NCBI GenBank assembly: GCA_003635315.1
Contig: PYJD01000020.1
Span: 1 to 64,000 of the forward strand
DNA: 64,000 bases
Reading direction: 5' to 3'
DNA from: Candidatus Poribacteria bacterium
Lineage (GTDB): Bacteria; Poribacteria; WGA-4E; WGA-3G
The notes under the pieces were generated by a model that worked only from the letters and a program-made list of their open reading frames with translations, was not told the origin of the DNA and did no database searches. How positions within the stretch are numbered: position 1 is the stretch's first letter; each line of letters begins with the position of its first letter. Made by a program: the position numbers and the translations under genes. Below are positions 1 to 8,072 of the stretch, piece by piece.

Positions 1-512
1 CCCAAGACATCAGAACCGAAGTGTATCAAATGAACTTACGGCACCGAAAGTTCACAGAACTTCTAAATATCGTTTGTGTCCGCAAGACAAACTTGCTAAC
101 AAATCAGCAATCCTACATTTTATTGTTTAGTTCTGATTTAGCATTAGATGCAGAAAAAATGGTGGACTATTATTCCCTTCGTTTTCAAATCGAGTTCAAC
201 TTCCGGGATGCGAAACAATATTGGGGATTACAAGATTCTATGAATGTCAACAAAACACCTGTGAATAATGCAGCAAACCTATCAATGTTTATGGTATCGG
301 TCAGTGCGAAACTCAAAAATAGATTTGGTGATGAGAATACACCGTATAGTGTTTTAGATCTGAAATCACACTATAGAGGCTTGAAATATTTAGAGGAAAC
401 ATTAAAAATACTTCCGCAAAAACCTGAACCAATTGTTATTGATGAGATCACGCAACATCTAAGTTCAATCGGTGCTATTCATTACACGCAACCTGATTTA
501 AATCCAGGATAA
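1..512 (+). CDS. IS4-type DDE transposase, C-terminal part (cut by window edge)
   Basis: The frame is open to the first base of the window, so this is only the end of the gene. Counting from the GTG at 21, it shows the IS4-family signature Y(2)R(3)E(6)K: Tyr51, Arg54, Glu58 and Lys65 in the stretch YSLRFQIEFNFRDAK. The Glu would be the third acidic residue of the DDE catalytic triad, which cuts and joins the ends of an insertion sequence. The first two acidic residues lie outside the window. No frameshift is visible in the part present, so the element could be intact to the left. I could not define its right terminal inverted repeat in the bases after the stop. Confidence 0.85.
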   Translation, partial: QDIRTEVYQMNLRHRKFTELLNIVCVRKTNLLTNQQSYILLFSSDLALDAEKMVDYYSLRFQIEFNFRDAKQYWGLQDSMNVNKTPVNNAANLSMFMVSVSAKLKNRFGDENTPYSVLDLKSHYRGLKYLEETLKILPQKPEPIVIDEITQHLSSIGAIHYTQPDLNPG

Positions 513-857
513 TTGGCGAAGGTATTGGAATATAGAAATTCTTATTAATTATTTCAGTAGTAGCTGTTATAAAAAACGAAAACCCTTGATTTTTCGATTA
601 CATCCATAGAATAATCAGATAGTGTTTTGTCTTGCTTCCTTGCATTTGTTTCAAGTTATGTTATTTATGGATTTGTCTTTTCAGTTGTGTGTTTTATCTG
701 TATTTCTGAATTGCCACGGGTTGTCAACGAATGGGATTGTGAAAATGTTATACCATTTCAATTTGATTATATACCATTATATCACTCTCCCTCTGTAGGA
801 GGGAACTCCGATTCCCGATCTTCATTACAACGATTAATGGAAAAACTATTATTTGAA
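513..857. other. Intergenic stretch without recognisable gene
   Basis: It lies between two transposase remnants. An open frame runs through its second half on the plus strand but has no family resemblance. The only recognisable content is one copy of a dispersed palindromic repeat at 794-817. Confidence 0.5.
794..817 (+). repeat. Dispersed palindromic repeat, copy 1 (TGTAGGAGGGAACTCC type)
   Basis: The core TGTAGGAGGGAACTCCGATT continues into CCCG. It can fold as GGGAA/TTCCC around CTCCGA. Close copies sit at 9174-9197 (plus) and 16672-16694 (minus). All three lie outside intact genes, which fits a REP-like intergenic repeat. Confidence 0.6.
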
Positions 858-1079
858 ATGGTATTATCTATTTCCAGTCCTACTATTTTAGGATGGATAC
901 GGCAGTTTGGGATGCAACATGCAAAACCGGTAGAACCAGTGGAAGGTGCTGCTGTTGTTTTAGAACTTGATGATGTGTGGCACTATCTTAAAAAGAAAGT
1001 TGTGGATTTGGAAAGTTTTGCGTCGTTATACAGCAAAATTCATCCTATGGGAATGTTGTTCTTTAATAATACTTATTAG
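858..1079 (+). pseudogene. IS1-family transposase (InsB-like) remnant, frameshifted
   Basis: The readable peptide has the IS1 InsB pattern: a short helix-turn-helix-like segment (ILGWIRQFG) followed by ELDDVWHYLKKK. After the lysines the current frame turns to nonsense. One base over, the translation reads RKLWIWKVLRRYTAKFILW, which matches the conserved IS1 continuation (KLWIWKA...DTG...DWE). A single indel near 990-1000 therefore broke the gene. The last catalytic residues are missing as well. The open frame from 627 to 857 shows nothing transposase-like and includes a dispersed repeat at 794-817. It is a dead fragment. Confidence 0.7.
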
Positions 1080-1138
1080 AAATGGTATTAGTTTGATTTA
1101 GGGGCAGTTTATAGTGTTGGCAACAGTCCGACAAGTTA

Positions 1139-1963
1139 TTATTTTTCCTTCAATTCTACTGTAACCTTTCCTTTAGAATTCTTAAGTGCCATGTCGATAA
1201 GTTTTTTATCCAAAATAATCTTCTGTCCTCCTTTATCGAAACTTATACTTCCCTTACCAGCATTTTTTATGATGGCTTTTAAATTTTTCTGATTTACCTG
1301 ATTAACTTTATTTGTTCTTGATATATTCCTATATCCACTTCTTTTTGTTGCTTCAGATGACTTATCATTGTTGTTCTTTGTGTTTTCATTTTGAACCGAC
1401 CGATCTTGTCTTGGGGATGAACTACCACCTGTTTTGAGAAATTGAATATCCGCAGTTCTGAGTGTGATAGTTTCACCATTTTTATCCAATGTAACTTTCT
1501 TATCTTCAATTTCTTCTATGACCATATCCCCGACGTTTTCACCAATCCTGACTGTATGAAAAGCATCTGAACGTCTTTCCAATACATACGCCTTAGAATG
1601 AATACCTAATGGGTCGATAATAGTGCCAAGTAAGGTATATTCAGGTTCTTTATTGGGTGGTTTCCAACCGAGAGGACGAAAGAGGCTATTATCAATGATG
1701 ACTTGATAGAAATCCGAATTATCATTAGAGTTCTTGTTTTTATAATTCGATTGTGGATGTTTTTTCGGAGAAAATCGCGTGTTCTTAATCTGTATTGTGT
1801 TAGCGGTAAGCATAGGTTTAGTTGCGATTACTTTGGCTTTATTACTTGTTTCTACCATGGTGTTTTTTGCTTGGAGTTTAACACCCAAAACAAATAGTAT
1901 ACCTAAAGTACAACCGAATCCTAATATGGTAAGTGGATTTATATATTTTAATTTTTTCATCAT
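1139..1963 (-). CDS. GspC-like (type II secretion HR-domain) protein, copy 2
   Basis: This bitopic inner-membrane protein has a short cytoplasmic start, one hydrophobic segment (about residues 8-28), a polar linker and a conserved region at about 84-180. That region reads like the GspC/PilP homology region: DNSLFRPLGW, then a LLGT strand, a VGD turn and the strand pair KKVTLDKNGETITL. GspC links the type II secretion outer-membrane secretin to the inner-membrane platform, but no other gsp or pil genes are nearby. I chose the ATG at 1963 over the upstream GTG at 1987, because that GTG lies in a 13-bp hairpin stem. The protein is a diverged tandem copy of its upstream neighbour and extends about 95 residues beyond the HR region as a low-complexity basic tail. 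Confidence 0.6.
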   Translation of the reverse strand: MMKKLKYINPLTILGFGCTLGILFVLGVKLQAKNTMVETSNKAKVIATKPMLTANTIQIKNTRFSPKKHPQSNYKNKNSNDNSDFYQVIIDNSLFRPLGWKPPNKEPEYTLLGTIIDPLGIHSKAYVLERRSDAFHTVRIGENVGDMVIEEIEDKKVTLDKNGETITLRTADIQFLKTGGSSSPRQDRSVQNENTKNNNDKSSEATKRSGYRNISRTNKVNQVNQKNLKAIIKNAGKGSISFDKGGQKIILDKKLIDMALKNSKGKVTVELKEK

Positions 1964-1980
1964 GATCGTTATAATAACAT

Positions 1981-2019
1981 AAATCACACAAGAATCAATA
2001 GGAAAATCTTGTGTGATTT
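1981..2019. repeat. 13-bp perfect inverted repeat between the GspC-like genes
   Basis: AAATCACACAAGA at 1981-1993 pairs with TCTTGTGTGATTT at 2007-2019, with a 13-nt loop. It lies between the stop of the upstream copy and the start of the downstream copy. It could stabilise or partly terminate the shared transcript. There is no long T tract on the coding side. Confidence 0.6.
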
Positions 2020-2052
2020 ATATGAATAAATAGATAAGATATTTGAGGATTC

Positions 2053-2844
2053 TTACCGACCTCCGCGTCTACCTCTACCTCTCTCACGGAATTGCTGTAT
2101 CATTCTCATCCGTTCCTCTGAGGAGGCACTTTGGAACCTTCTTCGCATTTCTGATGCGCCAGACGTTTCTCTTCTATTTCCTTCTCTTGCGGATGCTTCT
2201 CTGTTTCTATTATTTCTTTCTTCATTAGCTTCGTTATTGTTTTCGGCACTTTCCTCACTATTTCCTCTGGAGTTTCCACGATTAGAATTTCCTTTACTCA
2301 GAAACTGTAGGTTTCCACCTTTGAGAGTGATAGTCTCTCCATCCTTATCTAATATAATCTCTTTTTCTTTGATTTCTTTAACAATTGCATCTCCAACTTC
2401 ATCTCCGACATTTACAGTGTAGAAACGGTTTGAACGTCTCTCTAACACATTAGCTTCTGACTTCTTCGTGTCATCGATATAAATGGTAGTTCCAACGAAT
2501 GCGTATTCAGGTTCTTTATTCGGAGGTTTCCAACCGAGTGGTCTGAATAGACTATTATCAATAATTACCTGATAGAATGATGAATTTTCACCAGAATCAG
2601 AATTTCGGGATCGTGCCTGTCCACTCCATCTTGATCCTTGTTGTCGATTCTCTGACCCTCTATTTGATCTTTGTCTACGGTTTTCTAAATTAGCATTTAT
2701 ATTTTCTATGTTAATATTTTTTTCATCTAATTTTGTGGTAATATTGCCATCTTTATTCTGTGCTTGCAGCTTTACGCCAAAGAAAAGCAGAAGGCTTGCC
2801 ACACAAATGATTCCCAAAATAATGAGGATTCTTGAAAATTTCAC
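2053..2844 (-). CDS. GspC-like HR-domain protein, copy 1, with Arg/Gly-rich tail
   Basis: The organisation matches the next gene: N-terminal membrane anchor (about residues 5-25), a linker rich in N, R and S, then the HR-like block with the shared motifs FYQVIIDNSLFRPLGWKPPN and LDKDGETITL. It differs in the tail, which is rich in N, E and R and ends in RERGRGRRGGR, suggesting contact with nucleic acid or an acidic surface. The start is GTG with AAGGAG six bases upstream. The two genes are co-directional and 90 bp apart, so they probably form one transcript. The role is inferred from the HR resemblance only; the secretin partner is not in this window. Confidence 0.6.
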   Translation of the reverse strand: MKFSRILIILGIICVASLLLFFGVKLQAQNKDGNITTKLDEKNINIENINANLENRRQRSNRGSENRQQGSRWSGQARSRNSDSGENSSFYQVIIDNSLFRPLGWKPPNKEPEYAFVGTTIYIDDTKKSEANVLERRSNRFYTVNVGDEVGDAIVKEIKEKEIILDKDGETITLKGGNLQFLSKGNSNRGNSRGNSEESAENNNEANEERNNRNREASAREGNRRETSGASEMRRRFQSASSEERMRMIQQFRERGRGRRGGR

Positions 2845-3003
2845 TATATTCTCCTTATTTTCAGGTGCGCGAACTGGGACAATTCCTCAATGATATCTTA
2901 TATGTGGTTAGACTAAATATCGGTGAAAATGTTCAGTTTTTCTCAATATTATTAGAATTTTAACATTTAAATTTGCTAATGTCAAATTTGTATCTGATTA
3001 AAG

Positions 3004-3046
3004 GTATCAAATCTACCCATCCAAACCGTATGGGTAGATTTGATAC
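3004..3046. repeat. 17-bp perfect inverted repeat
   Basis: GTATCAAATCTACCCAT (3004-3020) and ATGGGTAGATTTGATAC (3030-3046) pair perfectly around a 9-nt loop. It sits just past the stop of the oxidoreductase at 3075 and about 160 bp upstream of the GspC-like gene. It may act as a terminator without a U tract, or as an operator for a dimeric regulator. Confidence 0.7.
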
Positions 3047-3074
3047 GAATATAAAATTAGAAGCACAATTATGC

Positions 3075-4046
3075 TTAATCTATACTTACCTTCGTCTTTT
3101 CACGGGCTGACTCATAAGTAGCAAGGACAACTGCAACAGCGGCTTTACCACCCCTTGCATCTATCATAGGTGTTTTGTTATCTCGGATACAGTTTACGAA
3201 ATGTGTTAGTTCGCCAACTACGTGGCTTGGTCCAGAACGGTCCGGAACAATTTCCTGCCATTCACTGTCTCCTCGTTTTTTAAGGTATGCGAGATCAGCA
3301 CCCATATCAAGTCGGAGAGATCCTTCAGAACCATCAATAATTGTTTCATTTGTACCACGTGCACCCAGAAAACCACCCCAACGTAGGATACCCACAGTTC
3401 CAGTATCATAACGTATCAGAGAAACCGTATAGTCCTCCCAATCGTCATGTCCAGAAAAACTACCTACTTCAGCTGCCACAGTCAGAGGATTACCTCCATA
3501 CCAGTTTATCAAGTCCGATTTATGGATTCCGTTTTCTAACAGTCCACCTACAGTGCCATACCAACTATCAGGACGACCGCGTGGTGCATTGTAGGGGCCA
3601 GTATAGTCTGTCTCTATATATACAATATCACCTATTTCACCATCATCAACCAATTGTCTTCCAAGCTCATGAACAGGATAAAAGCGGAGTACTTGTCCAA
3701 CCATAGTGTGTATGCCGGTTTTATCTGCAGCCTCAATTATCTGGTCCGATTCCTCAAGTGTGAGAGTAAGTGGTTTTTCACAAAATGCATGAATACCAGC
3801 CTCTGCAGCGTCTATCATAACTTTTGTATGAGCAATAGGTGGGGTGGCAACAACAACACCATCAACCAGAGGAAATAGTTCATTGTAATCTTCAAAAGCC
3901 CGGATATTATGTTTTTCGGCAACGGCTTTTGCCGCGTCAAGTCGTAAATCAGCAACACCTACGAATTCACAATTTTCTACGTTTGGGAGTGAGTTACAAT
4001 GGGAATTCCCCATACCACCGACTCCAATAACACCTATTCGAATCAT
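3075..4046 (-). CDS. Gfo/Idh/MocA-family oxidoreductase
   Basis: NAD(P)-dependent sugar or polyol dehydrogenase of the glucose-fructose oxidoreductase/inositol dehydrogenase family. The N-terminal Rossmann fold has GVGGMG at residues 8-13, and the family EKP motif (the lysine contacts nicotinamide and substrate) is at 90-92. The C-terminal half is the usual beta-sheet substrate domain with GGLLENGIHKSDLINWY. The length of 323 is typical. The ribosome site AAAGGA lies eight bases before the ATG. The substrate cannot be read from the sequence. It stands alone, with the hairpin at 3004-3046 downstream. Confidence 0.9.
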   Translation of the reverse strand: MIRIGVIGVGGMGNSHCNSLPNVENCEFVGVADLRLDAAKAVAEKHNIRAFEDYNELFPLVDGVVVATPPIAHTKVMIDAAEAGIHAFCEKPLTLTLEESDQIIEAADKTGIHTMVGQVLRFYPVHELGRQLVDDGEIGDIVYIETDYTGPYNAPRGRPDSWYGTVGGLLENGIHKSDLINWYGGNPLTVAAEVGSFSGHDDWEDYTVSLIRYDTGTVGILRWGGFLGARGTNETIIDGSEGSLRLDMGADLAYLKKRGDSEWQEIVPDRSGPSHVVGELTHFVNCIRDNKTPMIDARGGKAAVAVVLATYESAREKTKVSID

Positions 4047-4230
4047 CTGTTTTTCCTTTAAAAATGGGTTAAGATGCGTTTGTATAGAGAATATACCTTA
4101 ATGTACCGTAACTGTCAATTGGTTATTTCCCACGATAAATCATTTCTTATACCAATTCTCAGAAATGAAGTTGTATTACAAGTTAATGTGTGATGTCATC
4201 TAAAACGGAAATCCAAGCTAAAGCTGATGA

Positions 4231-4856
4231 AAAAAGAGACATTTTTATTTAGAAATTGTAGAAGAATTCATAGTCGTAAATTTAACTTTTAATCCTAATA
4301 TACAGTCAACGAATAGGGTGCAAAAACAACCCTTTAATCCTAAATTCCCTGATGATAAATCGTGAAAATGTTGATTTTCTCCATGCGTCGAAAAAGTGAA
4401 AAAAGTTACACTTTTTCCTACATTTTGTAGGATTAAAATTGGTGTAAATTACCCCTCTAACCTCTGTCATAGACTAACTTTACTCCACTTTGAATTAACT
4501 TTTTAAGAATTTGCAAAATGTGTAATTTTGTGGTTTTGTTGTCGTTCCTGATTTTGACATTTTCAAACGGAGAATAATGTCGGTTTTTTGACGATAAAAA
4601 TATTTTGTATTTAGGATCATTTTTATACATAGTCATCATTTTTTTCTCCTATGAGGATGTCAAAAGCATCATCTATTATCAACTAAATACCTATAATAGA
4701 TTTTGTGGTTTTGTATTCTGTAATATGTATGTTAGATGTTAGGGTTCTATATTTCTTCATTTATTTTATTTTATTATATGCGTATGTTAGATGTTAGGGA
4801 TCTATATTTCTTCATTTTATTTTTATAATGTGAACTATTGAAATAGAGATAGTATT
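4231..4856 (-). mobile_element. Putative three-copy element with small basic ORF, copy A
   Basis: Read on the minus strand, this block matches copies B (19562-20066) and C (63100-63535). The order is AATACTATCTCTATTTCAAT at the left, TTCACATTATAAAAATAAAA, a small ORF (4639-4457), then GGGTAATTTACACCAA, a pair of hairpins, two or more TTAGGATTAAA repeats, and a TCTAAATAAAAA end. The left end touches the stop codon of the TVP38-like gene. A roughly 55-bp segment containing TATGTTAGATGTTAGGG is duplicated in tandem near 4726-4830. No known insertion-sequence family is recognised. Boundaries are approximate. Confidence 0.6.
4457..4639 (-). CDS. Small basic ORF of the three-copy element (copy A)
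   Basis: A 60-residue, lysine/arginine-rich product. It shares the pattern YKNDPKYK-x-SKNR-x-NVKI-x-DNK-x-TK-x-ILKKLIQS-x-VYDRG with the ORFs at 19711 and 63518. The frame is kept free of stops in all three copies although the DNA differs, which argues for real coding. I recognise no family. It could be a DNA-binding accessory protein of the element or a piece of a larger lost protein. Confidence 0.45.
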   Translation of the reverse strand: MMTMYKNDPKYKIFLSSKNRHYSPFENVKIRNDNKTTKLHILQILKKLIQSGVKLVYDRG

Positions 4857-5535
4857 ATACATTCAGTGTCCTACGACTTTTTAATATCCAAATGATAATT
4901 GAAATAGAAATTGCAATTCCAAAACCAAAAAGCAATAACCGAATATGAATAGAGATTTTGTCTCCCAGGAATGTATACACTGCAGTAGCAGGGAGTTGAC
5001 CTATACCAGTAGCTATCCAGAATCCAATAAAACGCATCCGCGTTAATCCCGCCACATAACTAACAACATCAAATGGAATGTAAGGGAGCAACCGTGCTAT
5101 GAGAATAGCCTGATTACCGTATTTGTTAAGGAATTCGTCAGTTTTATCAACTAAAGGTTGGCTAAGAATACGAGCAACATGTTTAGCACCAAGAAACCGT
5201 GCAATGTAAAAACAGATTGCTGCTCCAAGCATAGCACTGCTCCATGATAGCAACATTCCCCAACCAAATCCAAACAGTGCCCCATTTGCTACTGTAATGA
5301 AGAATGCCGGCAAAGGCACAATAGCAATTATACTTTGGAAAATCATAAGGAACGCTGAGATGAGCGGAGCAAATATCCCAAACTGCGATATGTAATCACG
5401 TGCAGAATCAATGCTTTTAAAGGCAGCAACGAGTTCTATGATGAAAGAACTAACTTCTTTATAGAATACTATCACACAAATAAATCCAACAAGGACGAGG
5501 AGAATAGAGACAAGTCGTATATTTCCTATATACAT
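4855..5535 (-). CDS. TVP38/TMEM64 (DedA-like, SNARE-associated) membrane protein
   Basis: Integral inner-membrane protein of 226 residues with about five or six hydrophobic segments. The family core lies at about residues 55-180: PLPAFFITVANGALFGFGWG, AAICFYIARFLG, then ARLLPYIPFDVVSYVAGLTRM. These match the VTT domain, whose members are thought to move or scramble lipids across membranes. The length is typical. It is not clearly in an operon. The repeat element A abuts its 3' end and supplies the bases right after the stop, so any native terminator there has been displaced. Confidence 0.85.
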   Translation of the reverse strand: MYIGNIRLVSILLVLVGFICVIVFYKEVSSFIIELVAAFKSIDSARDYISQFGIFAPLISAFLMIFQSIIAIVPLPAFFITVANGALFGFGWGMLLSWSSAMLGAAICFYIARFLGAKHVARILSQPLVDKTDEFLNKYGNQAILIARLLPYIPFDVVSYVAGLTRMRFIGFWIATGIGQLPATAVYTFLGDKISIHIRLLLFGFGIAISISIIIWILKSRRTLNV

Positions 5536-5630
5536 TACATCAATATCTTTCTAATAAGAACTTGTCTGCGACCATCTATTCTTTATATACCGCAAACTGT
5601 CAGTCTCGGAATATATCAATTTATACATAA

Positions 5631-6581
5631 CTACTCAGACTCCTCATCAGATTGAATTGCTTTGATCAATGCCTGACTCATTCGATTACGAAGTTTTTCC
5701 TGTTTTGCCTCAGTCCACTCATAGAACCCCTCACCAGATTTCACACCAAGTTTTCCTGTTGACACCATCTCTTGGAGAAGAGGATTGATATCTGATGAAC
5801 TATTTAGATCTTTATAGAGTTCTTCAAATGCAGCAACGACCAAATCCCACCCCGCAAGTTCAAATACTTCAAAAGGTCCCGCAACACTGAGCCGTCTTCC
5901 GAAACTGTTCCGCACAACAAGGTCGACAGTTTCTGCACTTGCTATACCTTGTTCGACTATGGAGAACGCCTCTCGAATAAGTGCTGCCTGCAACCTCGGT
6001 CCTACAAACCCCAATGCTTCCTTTTCAATAATTGCGGGTGTCTTACCTATTGCTGTTAGTAAATCGAAAGTAGCAGAAACCGTTTCGTCAGATGTGTTTG
6101 AACTTCGGATGATCTCAACAAGTGGGATCAGGTAAGGTGGGTTAAAATAGTGTGTGTTGAGAATCTTATCTTTTCGGTTGGTTTTAGCACCAATCTGACT
6201 CGGCATGAGAGCCGTTGTATTGCTTGCTAAAATGGAATGGGATGGACAGATATCATCTAAATCTTGAAAAATCTGCTGTTTTAAGGGTAAGTTTTCGCTG
6301 ACTGCCTCAACAACAAAATCGGCATTTTCCGCTGCAATTTTGAGATCGGTCGTTGTATGAAGATGCTGCAATGTTTCTGGGATGCGTTCTTTATCAATGA
6401 TGTGATTTTCTGCAAGCATCTTAAGATTTTTGTCTATCTGTATACATGCGTTATTCAACTGCTCATCCGTTATGTCGTGCAGTTGAACACGGTAACCTGC
6501 AGCAGCAAATTCTTGGGCTATACCGTGTCCCATGAGACCAGCACCGATAACTGCTATGTGTTCTATTTTACTATGTTTCAT
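5631..6581 (-). CDS. 3-hydroxyacyl-CoA dehydrogenase (3-hydroxybutyryl-CoA type)
   Basis: NAD-dependent oxidation of (S)-3-hydroxyacyl-CoA to 3-ketoacyl-CoA, as in fatty-acid or butyrate metabolism. The Rossmann motif GAGLMGHGIA lies at residues 13-22, SNTTALMPSQIG at about 120, and NTHYFNPPYLIPLVEI carries the catalytic His. The C-terminal helical domain has GFVGPRLQAALIREAF and ends in a KSGEGFYEW motif. At 316 residues it is a stand-alone dehydrogenase, not the fused FadB form. No acyl-CoA partner enzymes are next to it. Confidence 0.9.
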   Translation of the reverse strand: MKHSKIEHIAVIGAGLMGHGIAQEFAAAGYRVQLHDITDEQLNNACIQIDKNLKMLAENHIIDKERIPETLQHLHTTTDLKIAAENADFVVEAVSENLPLKQQIFQDLDDICPSHSILASNTTALMPSQIGAKTNRKDKILNTHYFNPPYLIPLVEIIRSSNTSDETVSATFDLLTAIGKTPAIIEKEALGFVGPRLQAALIREAFSIVEQGIASAETVDLVVRNSFGRRLSVAGPFEVFELAGWDLVVAAFEELYKDLNSSSDINPLLQEMVSTGKLGVKSGEGFYEWTEAKQEKLRNRMSQALIKAIQSDEESE

Positions 6582-6761
6582 ATAATATACTATAGTTTGG
6601 ACAGTTTAATCCTCTCAGGACTTGCAACAACCAAAAATATTGTTATGTAAACACTTTTTTTATCTCATTTACTGTTAGAAATCACAACATTTTATACTAT
6701 TTTTGAATAAAATCTTGAAAATACATCACTTTGCATAGGGCATTTCGTATCTTCCACTATT

Positions 6762-7181
6762 TTAGATTTTTGATTGAGTTCTGTTTTGGATTTTACTTGC
6801 AGAAAAATCGTGTTGCTGAATACAATGTCGTAAATAAGCGACCATCAACCCGCGTATTAGATATTTCGGTTTATACCAACGGATACGGAGCGTTTGCAGC
6901 ACTGCCTCTACATTAGGAACTTCATTCTCTATTTCCGATGATTTGTCTGATGGTGTATCCATCGTGTTTAGCCAACAGAGTTGTGTCAGAGCTACTTGTG
7001 AGACACAAACTTGTAGCAACTCTTGAGCACTTGTGAGCATGATGTCTCGTATACGCTCCTCAGCTTCTTCTAATGGGACGCAAGGGGATGATGAAAGTTC
7101 TCCTCAAACATCAGCGATCTTTTCTAAAATTTCCTTGCCTTCAGGTTTATCTGATAGTATGTTCTTATCTATGTTAGACAT
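6762..7181 (-). pseudogene. Interrupted hypothetical gene (in-frame TGA)
   Basis: From the ATG at 7181 the minus strand reads MSNIDKNILSDKPEGKEILE and onward, meets a TGA about 25 codons in, and then continues in the same frame for another 110 codons or so, including EEAEERIRDIMLTSAQELLQ. The tail from about 6890 on looks low-quality. The continuity of a reasonable protein through the stop suggests a recently broken gene. The product is unknown; the helical, Glu-rich start resembles regions ahead of some transposases, but I cannot assign it. Confidence 0.35.
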
Positions 7182-7208
7182 TGGTATCCTCTCTAATAAA
7201 AAAATATT

Positions 7209-7337
7209 ATACCATTTCTAAATGAATTGTTATCATAAATTCTCATGTTATATTATATTCAGAGCTGTTCCAAACCGCTCCTACCGGGTTGTGTGAATGA
7301 TTTTATATGTCATAATATATTTTAAAAATGGTATTAG
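7209..7337. repeat. MITE-like repeat with TACCATTT ends
   Basis: The left end TACCATTTCTAAA and the right end TTTAAAAATGGTA are inverted repeats. The spacing of about 125 bp matches other members at 10306 and 53110, but the interior lacks their CACAAACT hairpin. The block lies directly upstream of the truncated SDR gene and may have taken part in its loss of the N-terminus. Confidence 0.4.
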
Positions 7338-7377
7338 AAGAGGATACCATTTTGTATTTCACAACAACCCATCTCTT

Positions 7378-7440
7378 ACACATCACTATTTCTACAAAAA
7401 CATATACATCCTTTACACATCACTATTTCTACAAAAAAGT
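7378..7440 (+). repeat. Short tandem direct repeat at the broken SDR 5' end
   Basis: CATCACTATTTCTACAAAAA occurs twice, about 36 bp apart, each copy preceded by TTACA. It forms the junction where the normal N-terminus of the SDR has been replaced. Confidence 0.5.
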
Positions 7441-7453
7441 TTACACACCCCAG

Positions 7454-8023
7454 GCGGTGTGTTGTGTTGAAACGGATGTTGCGGATGGAGAATCTGTAAA
7501 GTGCATGGTAGGTAAAACACTTGAAGAATTCGGACAGATTGATATTTTAGTGAATAATGCAGGTGTTTTTAGTTATACCAGAATAGATGCAGTTTCCGAA
7601 GAAGAATGGGATCGTATGCTGGCTGTGAACTTAAAAGGACCGTTTCTCTGTTCTCTGGCAGTTATGGGGACAATGAAAGACCAAAGGTTTGGACGTATTA
7701 TCAACCTTGGATCATTGGCGGGACAAGTTGGCGGTATAGTTGTATCTGCCCCCTATTCTGCTTCAAAGGCAGGAGTGATGTGTCTTAAGAAATCCTTTGC
7801 ACGGGTTTTAGGGGAGTATGGGATAACTGTGAATTCGATTGTCCCAGGGATTGCAGCAACGGAGATGGCGAAAAATCACCTGGATACGACTGACGACATA
7901 CCATTTGGTCATGTTGCAGATCCTTCGGATGTAGCCAATGCAATTCTGTTTCTTGCGTAAGAAGAGGGACAGTATATTGCAGAGGCAATACTTGATGTTA
8001 AGGGTGGTATCCGGATGGCTTAG
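7454..8023 (+). pseudogene. Short-chain dehydrogenase (SDR), N-terminally truncated with internal stop
   Basis: The body is clearly an SDR: VNNAGVF, the serine in INLGSLAG, the catalytic pair YSASK, and the C-terminal VPGIAATEM. The glycine-rich TGxxxGIG cofactor loop and the first two strands are absent; upstream sequence is repeat DNA instead. A TAA at 7958-7960 follows AILFLA, and the same frame continues EEGQYIAEAILDVKGGIRMA to a TAG at 8021-8023, the normal SDR ending. So there are two lesions, a lost 5' end and one nonsense change, and the product cannot bind NAD(P) normally. Confidence 0.8.
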
Positions 8024-8072
8024 GATATGTTGTAAGGAGTATTCTTATGGATTATATTCACCTGAGAATATA

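Noticed and set aside
627-857. Upstream half of the IS1-like open frame as a separate gene
   Set aside because: It has hydrophobic but random composition, contains a dispersed repeat and lacks a ribosome site.
7958-7960. Recoding of TAA as sense in this organism
   Set aside because: Intact genes in the window end with TAA, TAG and TGA alike, so no stop codon is reassigned. The interrupted genes are better read as pseudogenes.
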